Source of the DNA: Allopusillimonas sp048270225
GTDB lineage: Bacteria; Pseudomonadota; Gammaproteobacteria; Burkholderiales; Burkholderiaceae_B
Direction: 5' to 3'
Length of the DNA: 64,000 nucleotides
NCBI GenBank assembly: GCA_048270225.1
Contig: JBLWTG010000006.1
Coordinates: 186,001-250,000 of the forward strand
A program made the translations under genes and the position numbers. Positions 26,807 to 35,040 of the stretch are shown one piece after another; within the stretch, counting starts at the first letter, position 1; each line of letters opens with the position of its first letter. The notes below the pieces were generated by a model, which made no database searches, was not told where the DNA came from, and saw nothing but the letters and a program-made list of their open reading frames with translations.

Positions 26807-26904
26807 CGTCGATGGCGTAAATATGGGTTTCAATCCTAGGTTTGAGGTATTGCACGCTTTGTGCCAAAGTTTCAGTGTTTTATTCGTGTCAACAGGAGAC
26901 CCTT

Positions 26905-27351
26905 ATGTTTGCCAAACTCATCTTCGCCACCTTGCTGTCTGCCGCCAGCCTGCCTGCGCTGGCCGCATGCGATGTCACCGTCGAGGGCAACGATGCCATG
27001 CAGTTCAACACTAAAGAAATCACCATAGACAAAACCTGCAAGGAATTCACCGTCACGCTCAAGCATGTGGGCAAGCAGCCCAAGGCCAGCATGGGCCACA
27101 ATATCGTCATTGCCAAGAAGAGCGACGAAAAGGCCATCGCCACCGATGGCATGGCCGCCGGTCTGGACAACAATTACATCAAGCCCGATGATCCCCGCGT
27201 CATCGCCCACACAGAGGTGGTCGGCGGCGGTGAGTCCAGTTCCGTCACTTTCGATGTATCCAAGCTGGCCGCTGGTGAAGACTACGCCTTTTTCTGCTCT
27301 TTCCCGGGCCACTGGGCAGTCATGACGGGCAAGGTACAGTTGGGCAGCTAG
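26905..27351 (+). CDS. azu: Azurin (periplasmic type I copper protein)
   Basis: A 148-residue blue copper protein with a 20-residue signal peptide ending ALA. The mature protein starts ACDVTVEGNDAMQFNTKEI. Copper ligands are visible as the His in SMGHNIVIA and as Cys, His and Met in FFCSFPGHWAVMTG; an early Cys pair would form the usual disulfide. It carries electrons in the periplasm, commonly for denitrification or stress responses. The ATG at 26905 follows AGGAG. It lies next to copper-efflux genes. Confidence 0.96.
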   Translation: MFAKLIFATLLSAASLPALAACDVTVEGNDAMQFNTKEITIDKTCKEFTVTLKHVGKQPKASMGHNIVIAKKSDEKAIATDGMAAGLDNNYIKPDDPRVIAHTEVVGGGESSSVTFDVSKLAAGEDYAFFCSFPGHWAVMTGKVQLGS

Positions 27352-27362
27352 ACAGTGCCCCA

Positions 27363-27388
27363 CCGGGCCTTGCCTGCGCAAGGTCCGG
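27363..27388 (+). terminator. Stem-loop after azurin (possible terminator, no U-tract)
   Basis: An 11-bp stem with one G-U pair, CCGGGCCTTGC and GCAAGGTCCGG, around a CTGC loop, 11 bases after the azurin stop. No T-run follows on either side, so it may be a weak or Rho-assisted terminator, or an mRNA-stabilising hairpin. The remaining 27389-27557 holds only a doubtful 38-codon frame. Confidence 0.45.
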
Positions 27389-27557
27389 CGCTGCCTTGGT
27401 CGCCCTGCCAAATCCGTTAGGCTGTGCCGTCGGCCTTCAGGCTGGTGAACATAATCCGCGCGCCCATAGGTTTGATACGCATGGCCGCCTCCGCCACCTG
27501 ATATGTGTTTGCCGCGCCTATGGTTAGGACCATGCACAGCGGCACCAAAACACCGCT

Positions 27558-28001
27558 TTACGCTGCGCCGGGCGCCGCGAGATCGTCCAGAATGGGACAA
27601 TCCGGCCGTTGATCACCGCTGCAGCAGTCGGCCAGATGGCGCAGTTGATCGCGCATGGACTGCAGCTTGCGTATGTCCTGATCCAGCTCCGCAATATACT
27701 GATTTGCCAGACGCTTGACGTCGGCGCTCTGGCGCGAGGCATCCCCCCAGAGCTCCAGCAACATACTGATACGTTCCAGCGAAAACCCGAGATCCCGGGC
27801 TCTTTTGATAAAGCGCAGCGTCTGGACGTCGGTATCGGTATACCGGCGATAGCCCGAGGTGCTGCGCGGCGCGGGCTTGAGCAGGCCTGTGTGCTCGTAG
27901 TAGCGGATCATTTTGGGTGTAATGCCCGAGGCATCCGCAGCCTGGCCGATATTGACAACGGGCACCTGCGATGGGCGGGAAATCCTGCTGGCTTCGCTCA
28001 T
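27558..28001 (-). CDS. cueR: Copper-responsive MerR-family regulator CueR
   Basis: A 147-residue MerR regulator. The N-terminal HTH (NIGQAADASGITPKMIRYYE) is followed by a dimerisation helix. The C-terminal metal loop CCSGDQRPDCPIL has the two cysteines, seven residues apart, that define Cu(I)-sensing CueR. The start at 28001 has AAGGA eight bases upstream; a codon at 28010 sits on that site. About 15 residues precede the usual CueR start. It should activate copA and possibly copZ. Confidence 0.93.
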   Translation of the reverse strand: MSEASRISRPSQVPVVNIGQAADASGITPKMIRYYEHTGLLKPAPRSTSGYRRYTDTDVQTLRFIKRARDLGFSLERISMLLELWGDASRQSADVKRLANQYIAELDQDIRKLQSMRDQLRHLADCCSGDQRPDCPILDDLAAPGAA

Positions 28002-28035
28002 GATGGTCATCCTTGTGCGCGACGGAGGCTCGTGA

Positions 28036-28050
28036 TCAATGTACCATTGA
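28036..28050. promoter_or_regulatory. Palindrome between cueR and copZ
   Basis: A perfect dyad, TCAATG-TAC-CATTGA, in the 74-bp space between the divergent cueR and copZ starts. It does not match the CueR box seen upstream of copA, so it is either a different operator or a chance palindrome. Confidence 0.3.
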
Positions 28051-28075
28051 AACTGTGTACTTCATGGAGATCGAT

Positions 28076-28282
28076 ATGCCTCAGTTCAAAGTTCAGGACA
28101 TGACCTGCGCGCACTGCGTCAAGACCATCACCAAAGCCGTCAAGGACCTCGCCCCTGATGCCGTGATCGAAATCGATCTCGGACGGCACCGCGTCAGTGT
28201 CGGCAACGTAGGCGACCCCGATGCCATCGAGGCCACCATACGCGCAGCAGGCTACTCTCCCATGCGCCTGAGCCCGCGCTAA
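28076..28282 (+). CDS. copZ: Copper chaperone CopZ (HMA domain)
   Basis: A 68-residue single heavy-metal-associated domain with the Cu(I) site MTCAHC at residues 9-14 (VQDMTCAHCVKTITKAV) and the usual beta-alpha-beta-beta-alpha-beta length. It carries Cu(I) in the cytoplasm to the exporter CopA. The ATG at 28076 has GGAG seven bases upstream. It is divergent from cueR, and its last four bases overlap the end of the convergent copA. Confidence 0.92.
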   Translation: MPQFKVQDMTCAHCVKTITKAVKDLAPDAVIEIDLGRHRVSVGNVGDPDAIEATIRAAGYSPMRLSPR

Positions 28283-30591
28283 GCAGCAAGGGGCGGCGTG
28301 TAAGCGCGCAGACGCAACGCGTTGCCCAGCACAAACACACTGGACATGGCCATGGCGCCCGCCGCAAACACAGGCGAGAGCATGATCCCCGCCACAGGAT
28401 AAAGCACGCCGGCGGCGATCGGGATCAATGCCGTGTTGTAGGCGAACGCCCAGAACAGGTTTTGCCGGATATTGGCCAGCGTGGCCCGCGACAGATCAAT
28501 GGCCGTCACCACGCCTTTCAGATCATCAGACATCAACACAACATCGGCTGCTTCCATGGCGATATCCGTGCCCGTGCCGATGGCAATCCCGATATCGGCC
28601 TGCGCAAGCGCAGGCGCGTCATTGATGCCATCGCCTACAAAGGCCAGCGTGCCATGGCGCTCACGCAAAGCATGCACGGCAGCGACCTTGCCCTCGGGCA
28701 ACACCTCCGCCACCACTTCGTCTATGCCCAGCCCGCTGGCAATGGCCTTGGCCGTACGGCGATTGTCGCCTGTCACCATCACCACGCTGAGCCCCATTTC
28801 CTGCAAGGCCCGGATAGCAGGCGCGGCAGATGCCTTGACCGGATCCGATACGGCAATCATGGCGGCCAGGGCGCCGTCCAGCGCCGCGTACATCGGCGTC
28901 TTGCCCTCATCGGCCAGGGCCTGCGCCTGTGCCGCAAACATGCCGACATCCAACCCCTGCGCCTGCATGTAGCGGTCCGCCCCCACCAGCACCGGGACGC
29001 CCCCAACGTCGCCGCGCACGCCCAGGCCTGTATCCGTTTCGAAATTCAACACGGGTTCGAGCGTCAGGCCCTCCTCCCGCGCCGCCCGGGCAATGGCCTG
29101 GGCGATGGGATGCTCGGACCTGGCCTCGACGGCAGCGATATGAGCCAGCACTACCGCCCTGTCCATCCCCTCTGCCAGCACGACGTCGCTCAGGACTGGC
29201 CTGCCCTCGGTCAGCGTTCCCGTCTTGTCGACAGCCAGCACGCGCGTGTCGCGCAGCGACTGCAAGGCATCGCCCTTGCGGATGAGCACACCGAGCTGCG
29301 CTGCGCGCCCCGTCCCCACCATGATGGATGTAGGCGTGGCCAGCCCCATGGCGCAAGGGCAGGCGATGATCAGCACCGCGACTGCATTGACCAGCGCAAA
29401 ACTGAGCGCCGGCGAGGGCCCCGCCAGCAGCCATACGATAAAGGTCAGCATTGCCGCGCCCATGACAGCGGGCACAAACCACATGGTGATCTTGTCGACC
29501 CATGCCTCGATGGGCAGTTTGGAGGCCTGCGCCTGCTCGACCATGCGAACGATGCGGGCCAGCACCGTATCGCCGCCGGTTCGCGTCGCCCGGAAAGTAA
29601 GCGCCCCGTTCGCGTTCACTGTGCCCGCCACCAGTTCGCTGCCCGGCGTCTTGCGCGCAGGAACGGGCTCTCCGGTAATCATGGATTCGTCCACATAGCT
29701 GCTGCCTTCGGTGACCTCTCCATCGACAGGCACCCGCTCTCCGGGGCGCAGCGCCAGCAGATCGCCGACCTGCAATTGCGCCGTCGGAAGCGTCGTCAGC
29801 ACACCGTCGCGCCAGACACTGGCCGACGCGGGCTGCAGCCGCAACAGGCGTTTGATGGCCTCGGACGTACGTCCTTTGGCACGCAACTCCAGAAAACGCC
29901 CCATCAGGATCAGGGTCACAATGACCGCAGCAGCTTCGTAATAGACATTGACCGCCTGCTCCGGCAGCAGCGCGGGCGCAAAGGTGGCGACAAGCGAATA
30001 GAGATAGGCGGCGCTCGCACCGACAGCCACCAGAGAATTCATGTCCGGACTGCCGCGCAGCAAGGCAGGAATCCCTGCAGTCAAAAACCGGCGACCGGGT
30101 CCGAGCAGCACGAGTGAAGTGAGCGCACACTGGATCAGCCAGCTGTTCCGGCGACCCAGCAAGGCATCGACGGCATGATGAAATGCCGGGATAAGATGCG
30201 AACCCATCTCCAGCACGAACACCGGCAGAGTCAAGGCCAGGGATAGCCACAAAGCCTTTTTCAGCGCAGCCATGTCGCGCTGCTGGCGCTCAGTACGCTC
30301 ATCCGGACGGTCGCCGTCCTGCTCCAGCAGTCTGGCCTCATAACCGGCTTTTTCGATCGCGCGCAGCAAATCTTCTGTCGCGACCATCTCTTCTGCCTGG
30401 ACATGCGCCTGCTCAGTGGCAAGATTCACGCCTGCCGAGCTGACACCCGGCACGGCAGTCAACGCGCGTTCCACCCGTCCTACGCAGGATGCGCAACTCA
30501 TGCCGGTGACGGCGATATCCAGCGCCTTGAGTGCGGCGCCGCCAGAGGCCGGGCGGCCTCGCCCGTCTGCTTCGGGTTTGATTTTGTCCAT
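28279..30591 (-). CDS. copA: P1B-type copper-exporting ATPase CopA
   Basis: A 770-residue Cu(I)-exporting ATPase of the inner membrane. It has one N-terminal metal-binding domain (GMSCASC, C33 and C36), eight hydrophobic segments and the membrane copper site CPC (C411, C413 in IIACPCAMG). Catalytic motifs are TGEPVPARK, the phosphorylated D455 in DKTGTLTEG, SEHPIAQAI and GDGINDAPALA. The start at 30591 is preferred; a GTG at 30606 is also possible, and neither has a strong ribosome site. A CueR-type promoter lies directly upstream. Confidence 0.96.
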   Translation of the reverse strand: MDKIKPEADGRGRPASGGAALKALDIAVTGMSCASCVGRVERALTAVPGVSSAGVNLATEQAHVQAEEMVATEDLLRAIEKAGYEARLLEQDGDRPDERTERQQRDMAALKKALWLSLALTLPVFVLEMGSHLIPAFHHAVDALLGRRNSWLIQCALTSLVLLGPGRRFLTAGIPALLRGSPDMNSLVAVGASAAYLYSLVATFAPALLPEQAVNVYYEAAAVIVTLILMGRFLELRAKGRTSEAIKRLLRLQPASASVWRDGVLTTLPTAQLQVGDLLALRPGERVPVDGEVTEGSSYVDESMITGEPVPARKTPGSELVAGTVNANGALTFRATRTGGDTVLARIVRMVEQAQASKLPIEAWVDKITMWFVPAVMGAAMLTFIVWLLAGPSPALSFALVNAVAVLIIACPCAMGLATPTSIMVGTGRAAQLGVLIRKGDALQSLRDTRVLAVDKTGTLTEGRPVLSDVVLAEGMDRAVVLAHIAAVEARSEHPIAQAIARAAREEGLTLEPVLNFETDTGLGVRGDVGGVPVLVGADRYMQAQGLDVGMFAAQAQALADEGKTPMYAALDGALAAMIAVSDPVKASAAPAIRALQEMGLSVVMVTGDNRRTAKAIASGLGIDEVVAEVLPEGKVAAVHALRERHGTLAFVGDGINDAPALAQADIGIAIGTGTDIAMEAADVVLMSDDLKGVVTAIDLSRATLANIRQNLFWAFAYNTALIPIAAGVLYPVAGIMLSPVFAAGAMAMSSVFVLGNALRLRAYTPPLAA

Positions 30592-30624
30592 AATATCCAC
30601 GACCACAACGATAATAATATGATC

Positions 30625-30655
30625 AGGATAATCCTTACCATGATGGCAAGGTCAA
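30625..30655 (-). promoter_or_regulatory. CueR-regulated promoter of copA
   Basis: Read on the minus strand: -35 TTGACC (30655-30650), a 19-base spacer, then -10 TATCCT (30630-30625). Inside the spacer lies the dyad CCTTGCC-ATCAT-GGTAAGG (30651-30633). An over-long 19-base spacer with such a dyad is the signature of MerR-family promoters, and the half-sites match CueR boxes. It would put the transcript start about 27 bases before copA. Confidence 0.88.
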
Positions 30656-30690
30656 GACACATTCAAGAGGGATGGGCGATATGCGCGCCG

Positions 30691-30840
30691 CTAGGCGGTC
30701 AAGCCGACCGCATTCATCACCAGACGCAGCGCATAGGACACGACAGCCAGCGCTGCGATGCTGGCCGCCCAGATTGCGATCAGCCAGGCTACTCGCCTTA
30801 GCCAGCGCGGCCCCGGCTTTTTGTCAGTGATATCCGTCAT
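30691..30840 (-). CDS. DUF2474 small membrane subunit of cytochrome bd (CydX-like)
   Basis: A 49-residue protein with one membrane helix (WLIAIWAASIAALAVVSYAL) after a charged N-terminus with the family-like PRWLRRVAW. DUF2474 peptides are encoded after cyanide-insensitive bd oxidases and are thought to stabilise them, as CydX does. Its ATG at 30840 lies 17 bases inside the end of cioB in another frame, so translation is probably coupled. It is short enough to be missed by many annotations. Confidence 0.85.
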   Translation of the reverse strand: MTDITDKKPGPRWLRRVAWLIAIWAASIAALAVVSYALRLVMNAVGLTA

Positions 30841-31831
30841 GCACAGACACCTTGCCACGGAAAACATAGTAAGACCATGCGGTGTAAGCCAGGATGAAGG
30901 GCACGATGAACAAGGCCCCCACCAGCGCAAACCCCTGGCTTTGCGCCGGCGACGAGGCATCCCATATTGTCACCGACGGCGGAATGATATACGGCCATAC
31001 GCTGATGCCCAGCCCGCTGTAGCCAAGAAAAATCAATCCCAGCGTCAGCACAAAAGGGCCTGCGTGCGGCTGGCCGGCCAGCGCGCGCAGCAGATAATAG
31101 GCGCACACCAGCACCAGCAACGGAACCGGCGCAAACCAGAAGATATTCGGCACGCTGAACCAGCGCGAGGCAATGGCTTCATGAGTCAGCGGCGTCCAGA
31201 TGCTGATCACCGCGATCACCGCCAGCAGGCTCAGCGTCAGGGGACGCGCCAGCCGGCGCATGCGGTCGTGCAGTTCGCCATGGGTCTTGAGAATGAGCCA
31301 GGTACAGCCCAGCAAGGCGTAGGCCACCAGCAGTCCCAGCCCGGTAAACAGGGAAAACGGCGTGAGCCAGTCCAGTGCGCCGCCGGTGTAGGCGCGGCCA
31401 GACACCGGCAGCCCATGAATATAGGCGCCCAGCGTGACGCCCTGAAAAAATGCCGCCATCACTGAGCCAACGATGAATGCCTTGTCCCAGAGATGTCGCC
31501 GGGCATTGCTTGCCTTGAAACGGAACTCGAATGCCACGCCCCGGAAGACGAGTCCCAGCAGCATGAAGATGAGCGGCAGCATGAAGGCGTCCAGTATTAC
31601 CGCGTAAGCCAGCGGGAACGCCGCCATCAATCCCGCCCCGCCCAGCACAAGCCAGGTCTCGTTGCCGTCCCAGACCGGCGCTACGGTATTCATCATGACA
31701 TCCCGGTCTTCCTTGGCCCTGGCAAACGGAAACAGTATGCCTATGCCCAGATCGAAACCATCCATGACGACATACATCAGGATGCCGAAAAGAATGATGA
31801 TCGCCCACAACAAAGCCAGATCTATACCCAT
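30824..31831 (-). CDS. cioB: Cytochrome bd-type (cyanide-insensitive) quinol oxidase subunit II
   Basis: A 335-residue membrane protein of the CydB/CioB family with about eight or nine helices. It starts with ALLWAIIILFGILMYVVMDGFDLG, whose GFDLG is a conserved family feature, and contains WDGNETWLVLGG and GVAFEFRFK. It pairs with CioA to oxidise ubiquinol and reduce oxygen without proton pumping. The ATG at 31831 follows AAGGGG, four bases after the cioA stop. Confidence 0.93.
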   Translation of the reverse strand: MGIDLALLWAIIILFGILMYVVMDGFDLGIGILFPFARAKEDRDVMMNTVAPVWDGNETWLVLGGAGLMAAFPLAYAVILDAFMLPLIFMLLGLVFRGVAFEFRFKASNARRHLWDKAFIVGSVMAAFFQGVTLGAYIHGLPVSGRAYTGGALDWLTPFSLFTGLGLLVAYALLGCTWLILKTHGELHDRMRRLARPLTLSLLAVIAVISIWTPLTHEAIASRWFSVPNIFWFAPVPLLVLVCAYYLLRALAGQPHAGPFVLTLGLIFLGYSGLGISVWPYIIPPSVTIWDASSPAQSQGFALVGALFIVPFILAYTAWSYYVFRGKVSVHDGYH

Positions 31832-31835
31832 GTCT

Positions 31836-33266
31836 TCACCCCTTATCCGGTCCGGAGGCCAAGTCCGCATCCATGGCATCTTCTGCTGCCGACATAGGCC
31901 GCGCGGGACGATGCTCCTGGCCATGCGAACTGATCGACGGCGGCGTTTCCTGCTCATCGGGTCCCTTGCGGATCAGCTGCAGGATATAGGCAATGCCCGC
32001 CCCGAACACAAGGAAATACACGATCACAAACAGCAGCAGCGTCAGCGCCACTTCCGGCGCGCCATGCGGCGTCACGGCGTCGGCAGTCCGCATGACGTTA
32101 TAGACTATCCAGGGCTGGCGCCCTATTTCTGTCGTCAGCCATCCGGCAATAATCGCCACCAGCCCCGTCGGCCCCATGTACAGCGCAAAGCGCAGCAGCG
32201 GTTGCGACTGGTACAGCGTTTTGCGGTACCTCGCCCATGCAGCCCACAAGCCCAGCGCGATCATGAGCAGGCCCAGGCCGACCATGATGCGAAAGGTCCA
32301 GAACACGACGGTCGAATTAGGCCTGTCTTGCGGCGCGTATTCCTTCAGGCCCGGAAACTGCCCATTCAGGCTGTGCGTCAGGACCAGACTGCCCAGGCGG
32401 GGTATTTCGACGGCGAAATGGTTTTTTTCTTCCTGCATGTCCGGCCAGGCGAACAGCACCAGCGGCACGCCCGCCCCCGGCGTATTTTCCCAGTGTCCCT
32501 CAATGGCAGCAATCTTGGCCGGCTGATACTCAAGCGTATTGAGTCCGTGCGCATCGCCCACAAACGCCTGGATGGGCGCCACAAACAACAGCATCCAGAG
32601 CCCCATGGAAAACATCTTGCGAATCGCCGGAGTATTGCGCCGGCGCAGCAGATGCCAGGCGGCCGAGGCACAGACCATGAGTGCTGTGGCCAGGAAGGCC
32701 GCAATGCTCATATGCACCAGCCGGTAGGGAAAGGAAGGATTGAAGATCACTGCCAGCCAGTCTACCGGCACGACCTGCTTATTGATGATTTCGTAACCTG
32801 CCGGCGTTTGCATCCAGCTGTTGGAGGCCAGTATCCATGTGGAGGAAATCAGCGTGCCCAGCGCCACCATGAGCGACGAGAAAAAATGCAGTCCCGGCCC
32901 TACGCGCGACCAACCGAACAGCATGACACCAAGAAACCCGGCCTCCAGGAAAAAGGCAGTGAGCACCTCGTAGGCCAGCAAGGGGCCGGTAATACTTCCG
33001 GCGAAAGCCGAGAAATAGCTCCAGTTGGTGCCGAACTGATAAGCCATGACGAGACCGGACACCACCCCCATGCCGAAGTTCACGGCGAATATCTTCAGCC
33101 AGTAATGATAGAGCTGCCGGTAGACGGGCTTGCCGGTCTTGAGCCAACAGGCCTCCAGCACAACCAGATAGCTGGCGAGCCCTATTGTGATGGCAGGAAA
33201 AATGATGTGAAAGGAGATGGTGAACCCGAACTGGATCCGGGCCAGCATCAACGCATTGAAGTCCAT
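31836..33266 (-). CDS. cioA: Cytochrome bd-type (cyanide-insensitive) quinol oxidase subunit I
   Basis: A 476-residue CydA-family subunit carrying the haems. Visible features are the haem-ligand His in FTISFHIIFPAITIG, a second His in RLVHMSIAAFL and the GRQPW segment followed by NVMRTADAVTP with the haem b558 Met. The quinol loop is short (GDAHGLNTLEYQPAKIAAIEG region), which places it in the cyanide-insensitive CioA branch. The ATG at 33266 has AGGAG six bases upstream. It is the first gene of cioA-cioB-DUF2474. The oxidase tolerates cyanide and sulfide in characterised relatives. Confidence 0.94.
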   Translation of the reverse strand: MDFNALMLARIQFGFTISFHIIFPAITIGLASYLVVLEACWLKTGKPVYRQLYHYWLKIFAVNFGMGVVSGLVMAYQFGTNWSYFSAFAGSITGPLLAYEVLTAFFLEAGFLGVMLFGWSRVGPGLHFFSSLMVALGTLISSTWILASNSWMQTPAGYEIINKQVVPVDWLAVIFNPSFPYRLVHMSIAAFLATALMVCASAAWHLLRRRNTPAIRKMFSMGLWMLLFVAPIQAFVGDAHGLNTLEYQPAKIAAIEGHWENTPGAGVPLVLFAWPDMQEEKNHFAVEIPRLGSLVLTHSLNGQFPGLKEYAPQDRPNSTVVFWTFRIMVGLGLLMIALGLWAAWARYRKTLYQSQPLLRFALYMGPTGLVAIIAGWLTTEIGRQPWIVYNVMRTADAVTPHGAPEVALTLLLFVIVYFLVFGAGIAYILQLIRKGPDEQETPPSISSHGQEHRPARPMSAAEDAMDADLASGPDKG

Positions 33267-33350
33267 GCATAGCTCCTGTGCGACAGCACCCCGGCGCTGC
33301 ATGTTTCGGCTTGCGCGGCACCGTATCAGCCCTCAATGTATCGCACAACG

Positions 33351-33365
33351 CTTTACAGGGTAAAG
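33351..33365. promoter_or_regulatory. Palindrome upstream of cioA
   Basis: A perfect dyad, CTTTAC-AGG-GTAAAG, 85 bp before the cioA start and 120 bp before the divergent PRC-barrel gene. It could be an operator for either. The rest of 33267-33484 shows no FNR-type box and no clear sigma-70 promoter. Confidence 0.35.
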
Positions 33366-33484
33366 GGACAAAAGGTCCCAGGCGGCACCCGGGGCCGGTT
33401 CCGTGCCGCTCTTGCCCGCCCCGCCCTTGGCCGGGCACGATGCTTGCTGTGCAAAGTCTGCATTCCAATCATGAGGAGCTTTCC

Positions 33485-34264
33485 ATGCTACGCAGAACAA
33501 GCAGTATCAAAGGCTACTCCATACAGGCCACCGATGGCGAGCTGGGCAAGGTCAAAGAAGTCTATTTCGACGATGAGCAATGGGGCATACGTTATCTTGT
33601 CATCGAAACAGGCTCCTGGCTTTCACGGCGCGCTGTGCTGATTTCGCCGATTGCCATCCAGAGCATCGACGACACCGACGAACTCATTCGCGTGTCCTTG
33701 ACCATGGATCAAGTCAAGAACAGCCCCGACATCGATACCCATCAGCCGGTATCGCGTCAGCTCGAAGGCGAGTTTTCGGACTATTACGGCTATGGCAACT
33801 ACTGGAGTGGACCGTATCTCTGGGGCGCCGCCGGCTATCCTGCCCTGACCATGCCGGAATCAGTCGCCGTTCCGCCCATCGAAGACCGGCCTGATCAACT
33901 GGCGGCACGCGCCATAGATAATCCCGAGGACACGCATTTGCGCAGCAGCGCCAACGTCGAGGGCTATCACATCGGCGGTACTGATGGAGAGATCGGCCAC
34001 GTCGACGATTTCGTCTTTGACGACCAGGCCTGGGCGATCCGCTATTTTCTGGTGGATACGCGCAACTGGTGGCCGGGCGGCAAGAAAGTACTGCTCGCGG
34101 CCGACTGGATTGAGCACATAGACTGGACCGATGCCACGGTACAAACGCGCATGACGCGCGACCAGATCAAGCAAAGTCCGGAGTATGACTCCAGCACAGA
34201 CATAGACCGCGACTACGAGGTCAGGCTGCACCGGCATTATGAGCGCCAGGGCTACTGGGACTAA
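33485..34264 (+). CDS. Tandem PRC-barrel domain protein
   Basis: A 259-residue soluble protein with two PRC-barrel domains, about residues 5-85 (IKGYSIQATDGELGKVKEVYFDD) and 158-235 (VEGYHIGGTDGEIGHVDDFVFDD). They are joined by a Tyr/Gly/Pro-rich linker (YYGYGNYWSGPYLWG). PRC barrels bind other proteins or nucleic acid; this stand-alone tandem form is common in stress-related loci and its function is not established. The ATG at 33485 follows GAGGAG. No operon partner is evident. Confidence 0.85.
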   Translation: MLRRTSSIKGYSIQATDGELGKVKEVYFDDEQWGIRYLVIETGSWLSRRAVLISPIAIQSIDDTDELIRVSLTMDQVKNSPDIDTHQPVSRQLEGEFSDYYGYGNYWSGPYLWGAAGYPALTMPESVAVPPIEDRPDQLAARAIDNPEDTHLRSSANVEGYHIGGTDGEIGHVDDFVFDDQAWAIRYFLVDTRNWWPGGKKVLLAADWIEHIDWTDATVQTRMTRDQIKQSPEYDSSTDIDRDYEVRLHRHYERQGYWD

Positions 34265-34299
34265 GCATGCTGTCCGGTGCCGTAGCGCCAGCGGCCAGG

Positions 34300-35037
34300 C
34301 TAGGACTTGGCCGTCTTCTTGCGGCCTGCCGGCTTGGCGCGTTTTTTTTGTTGCGTAATGACCGGTTGCGGATCGCCTTGCCAGGCCAGTTGGTAAACCG
34401 CGTCCTTGCGCGCATTGCCGACCAGGGCAGGCCTGAAACAGGCAAGATTGATGCCGGTTGGGTGCCGCACGCTGGGATAAATGATGCCCAATGCCCCCTG
34501 GTCCAGCAACTGCAAGGCAAGCTCCTGTGATGCAATGTAGCTGCGCGGATCCAGGCAGCGGGCGTAGCCACGCGCCTGCCGGAGGTCATGAAAAGGACCG
34601 CTGAAATCGGCCAGCATGAGCTGATAGCTGACACAATCCTGGAAGTAATCGATTTCCGAATACTCAACAATCTTGTGAAACACCACCTCGGCAAGCGCCG
34701 TTTGCACATCAAAAGCGCAATACCAGGCACCCCGCCGCCCGTCGTTGAAGCGGCTGCCTTCAGGGCGAGGATAAGTGAAGGCGGCATTGATAATCCTGAA
34801 ATTTGGCACCCCAAAGACCAGCTCGTCGATGCCTATGCCCGGCATGGCGCCCCGCTCGGCCGCCAGCCGCTGATTGGTGGCGTTGTCCAGGGCGAACAGA
34901 TCGTTCAATGCCTCGGTATCATCGGCCAGCGGCGCAAGTACAGAGTCTTCTTCGTCGACGAAACGCGACGGGAGCAGACGGCAAGTATCCGTCTGGCGCA
35001 ACAGGGTCAGGGGCGGCGCACGCCGGGTCTGGGACAT
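34300..35037 (-). CDS. RES-domain toxin
   Basis: A 245-residue RES-family toxin. The domain is named after conserved Arg, Glu and Ser residues, visible here as GSRFNDGRRGAWYCAFD, TALAEVVFHK and RSYIASQELALQLL. Characterised RES toxins consume NAD+ and arrest growth. The C-terminus ends in a Lys/Arg-rich tail (KKRAKPAGRKKTAK) that is unusual and may bind nucleic acid. It starts three bases after its antitoxin gene, with which it forms a two-gene operon. Confidence 0.88.
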   Translation of the reverse strand: MSQTRRAPPLTLLRQTDTCRLLPSRFVDEEDSVLAPLADDTEALNDLFALDNATNQRLAAERGAMPGIGIDELVFGVPNFRIINAAFTYPRPEGSRFNDGRRGAWYCAFDVQTALAEVVFHKIVEYSEIDYFQDCVSYQLMLADFSGPFHDLRQARGYARCLDPRSYIASQELALQLLDQGALGIIYPSVRHPTGINLACFRPALVGNARKDAVYQLAWQGDPQPVITQQKKRAKPAGRKKTAKS

Positions 35038-35040
35038 GCC

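Noticed and set aside
27417..27533. 38-codon minus-strand frame after cueR (MVLTIGAANTYQVAEAAM...)
   Set aside because: It has no ribosome site, no recognisable family and could arise by chance in GC-rich sequence; kept only as a note.
28462..30117. Long plus-strand open frame (551 codons) opposite copA
   Set aside because: copA carries all P-type ATPase motifs in the other strand; the antisense product is His/Arg/Gln-rich noise.
31662..33272. Long plus-strand open frame (536 codons) opposite cioA/cioB
   Set aside because: It is rich in His, Gln and Arg with no domain pattern, and lies fully antisense to two well-supported genes.
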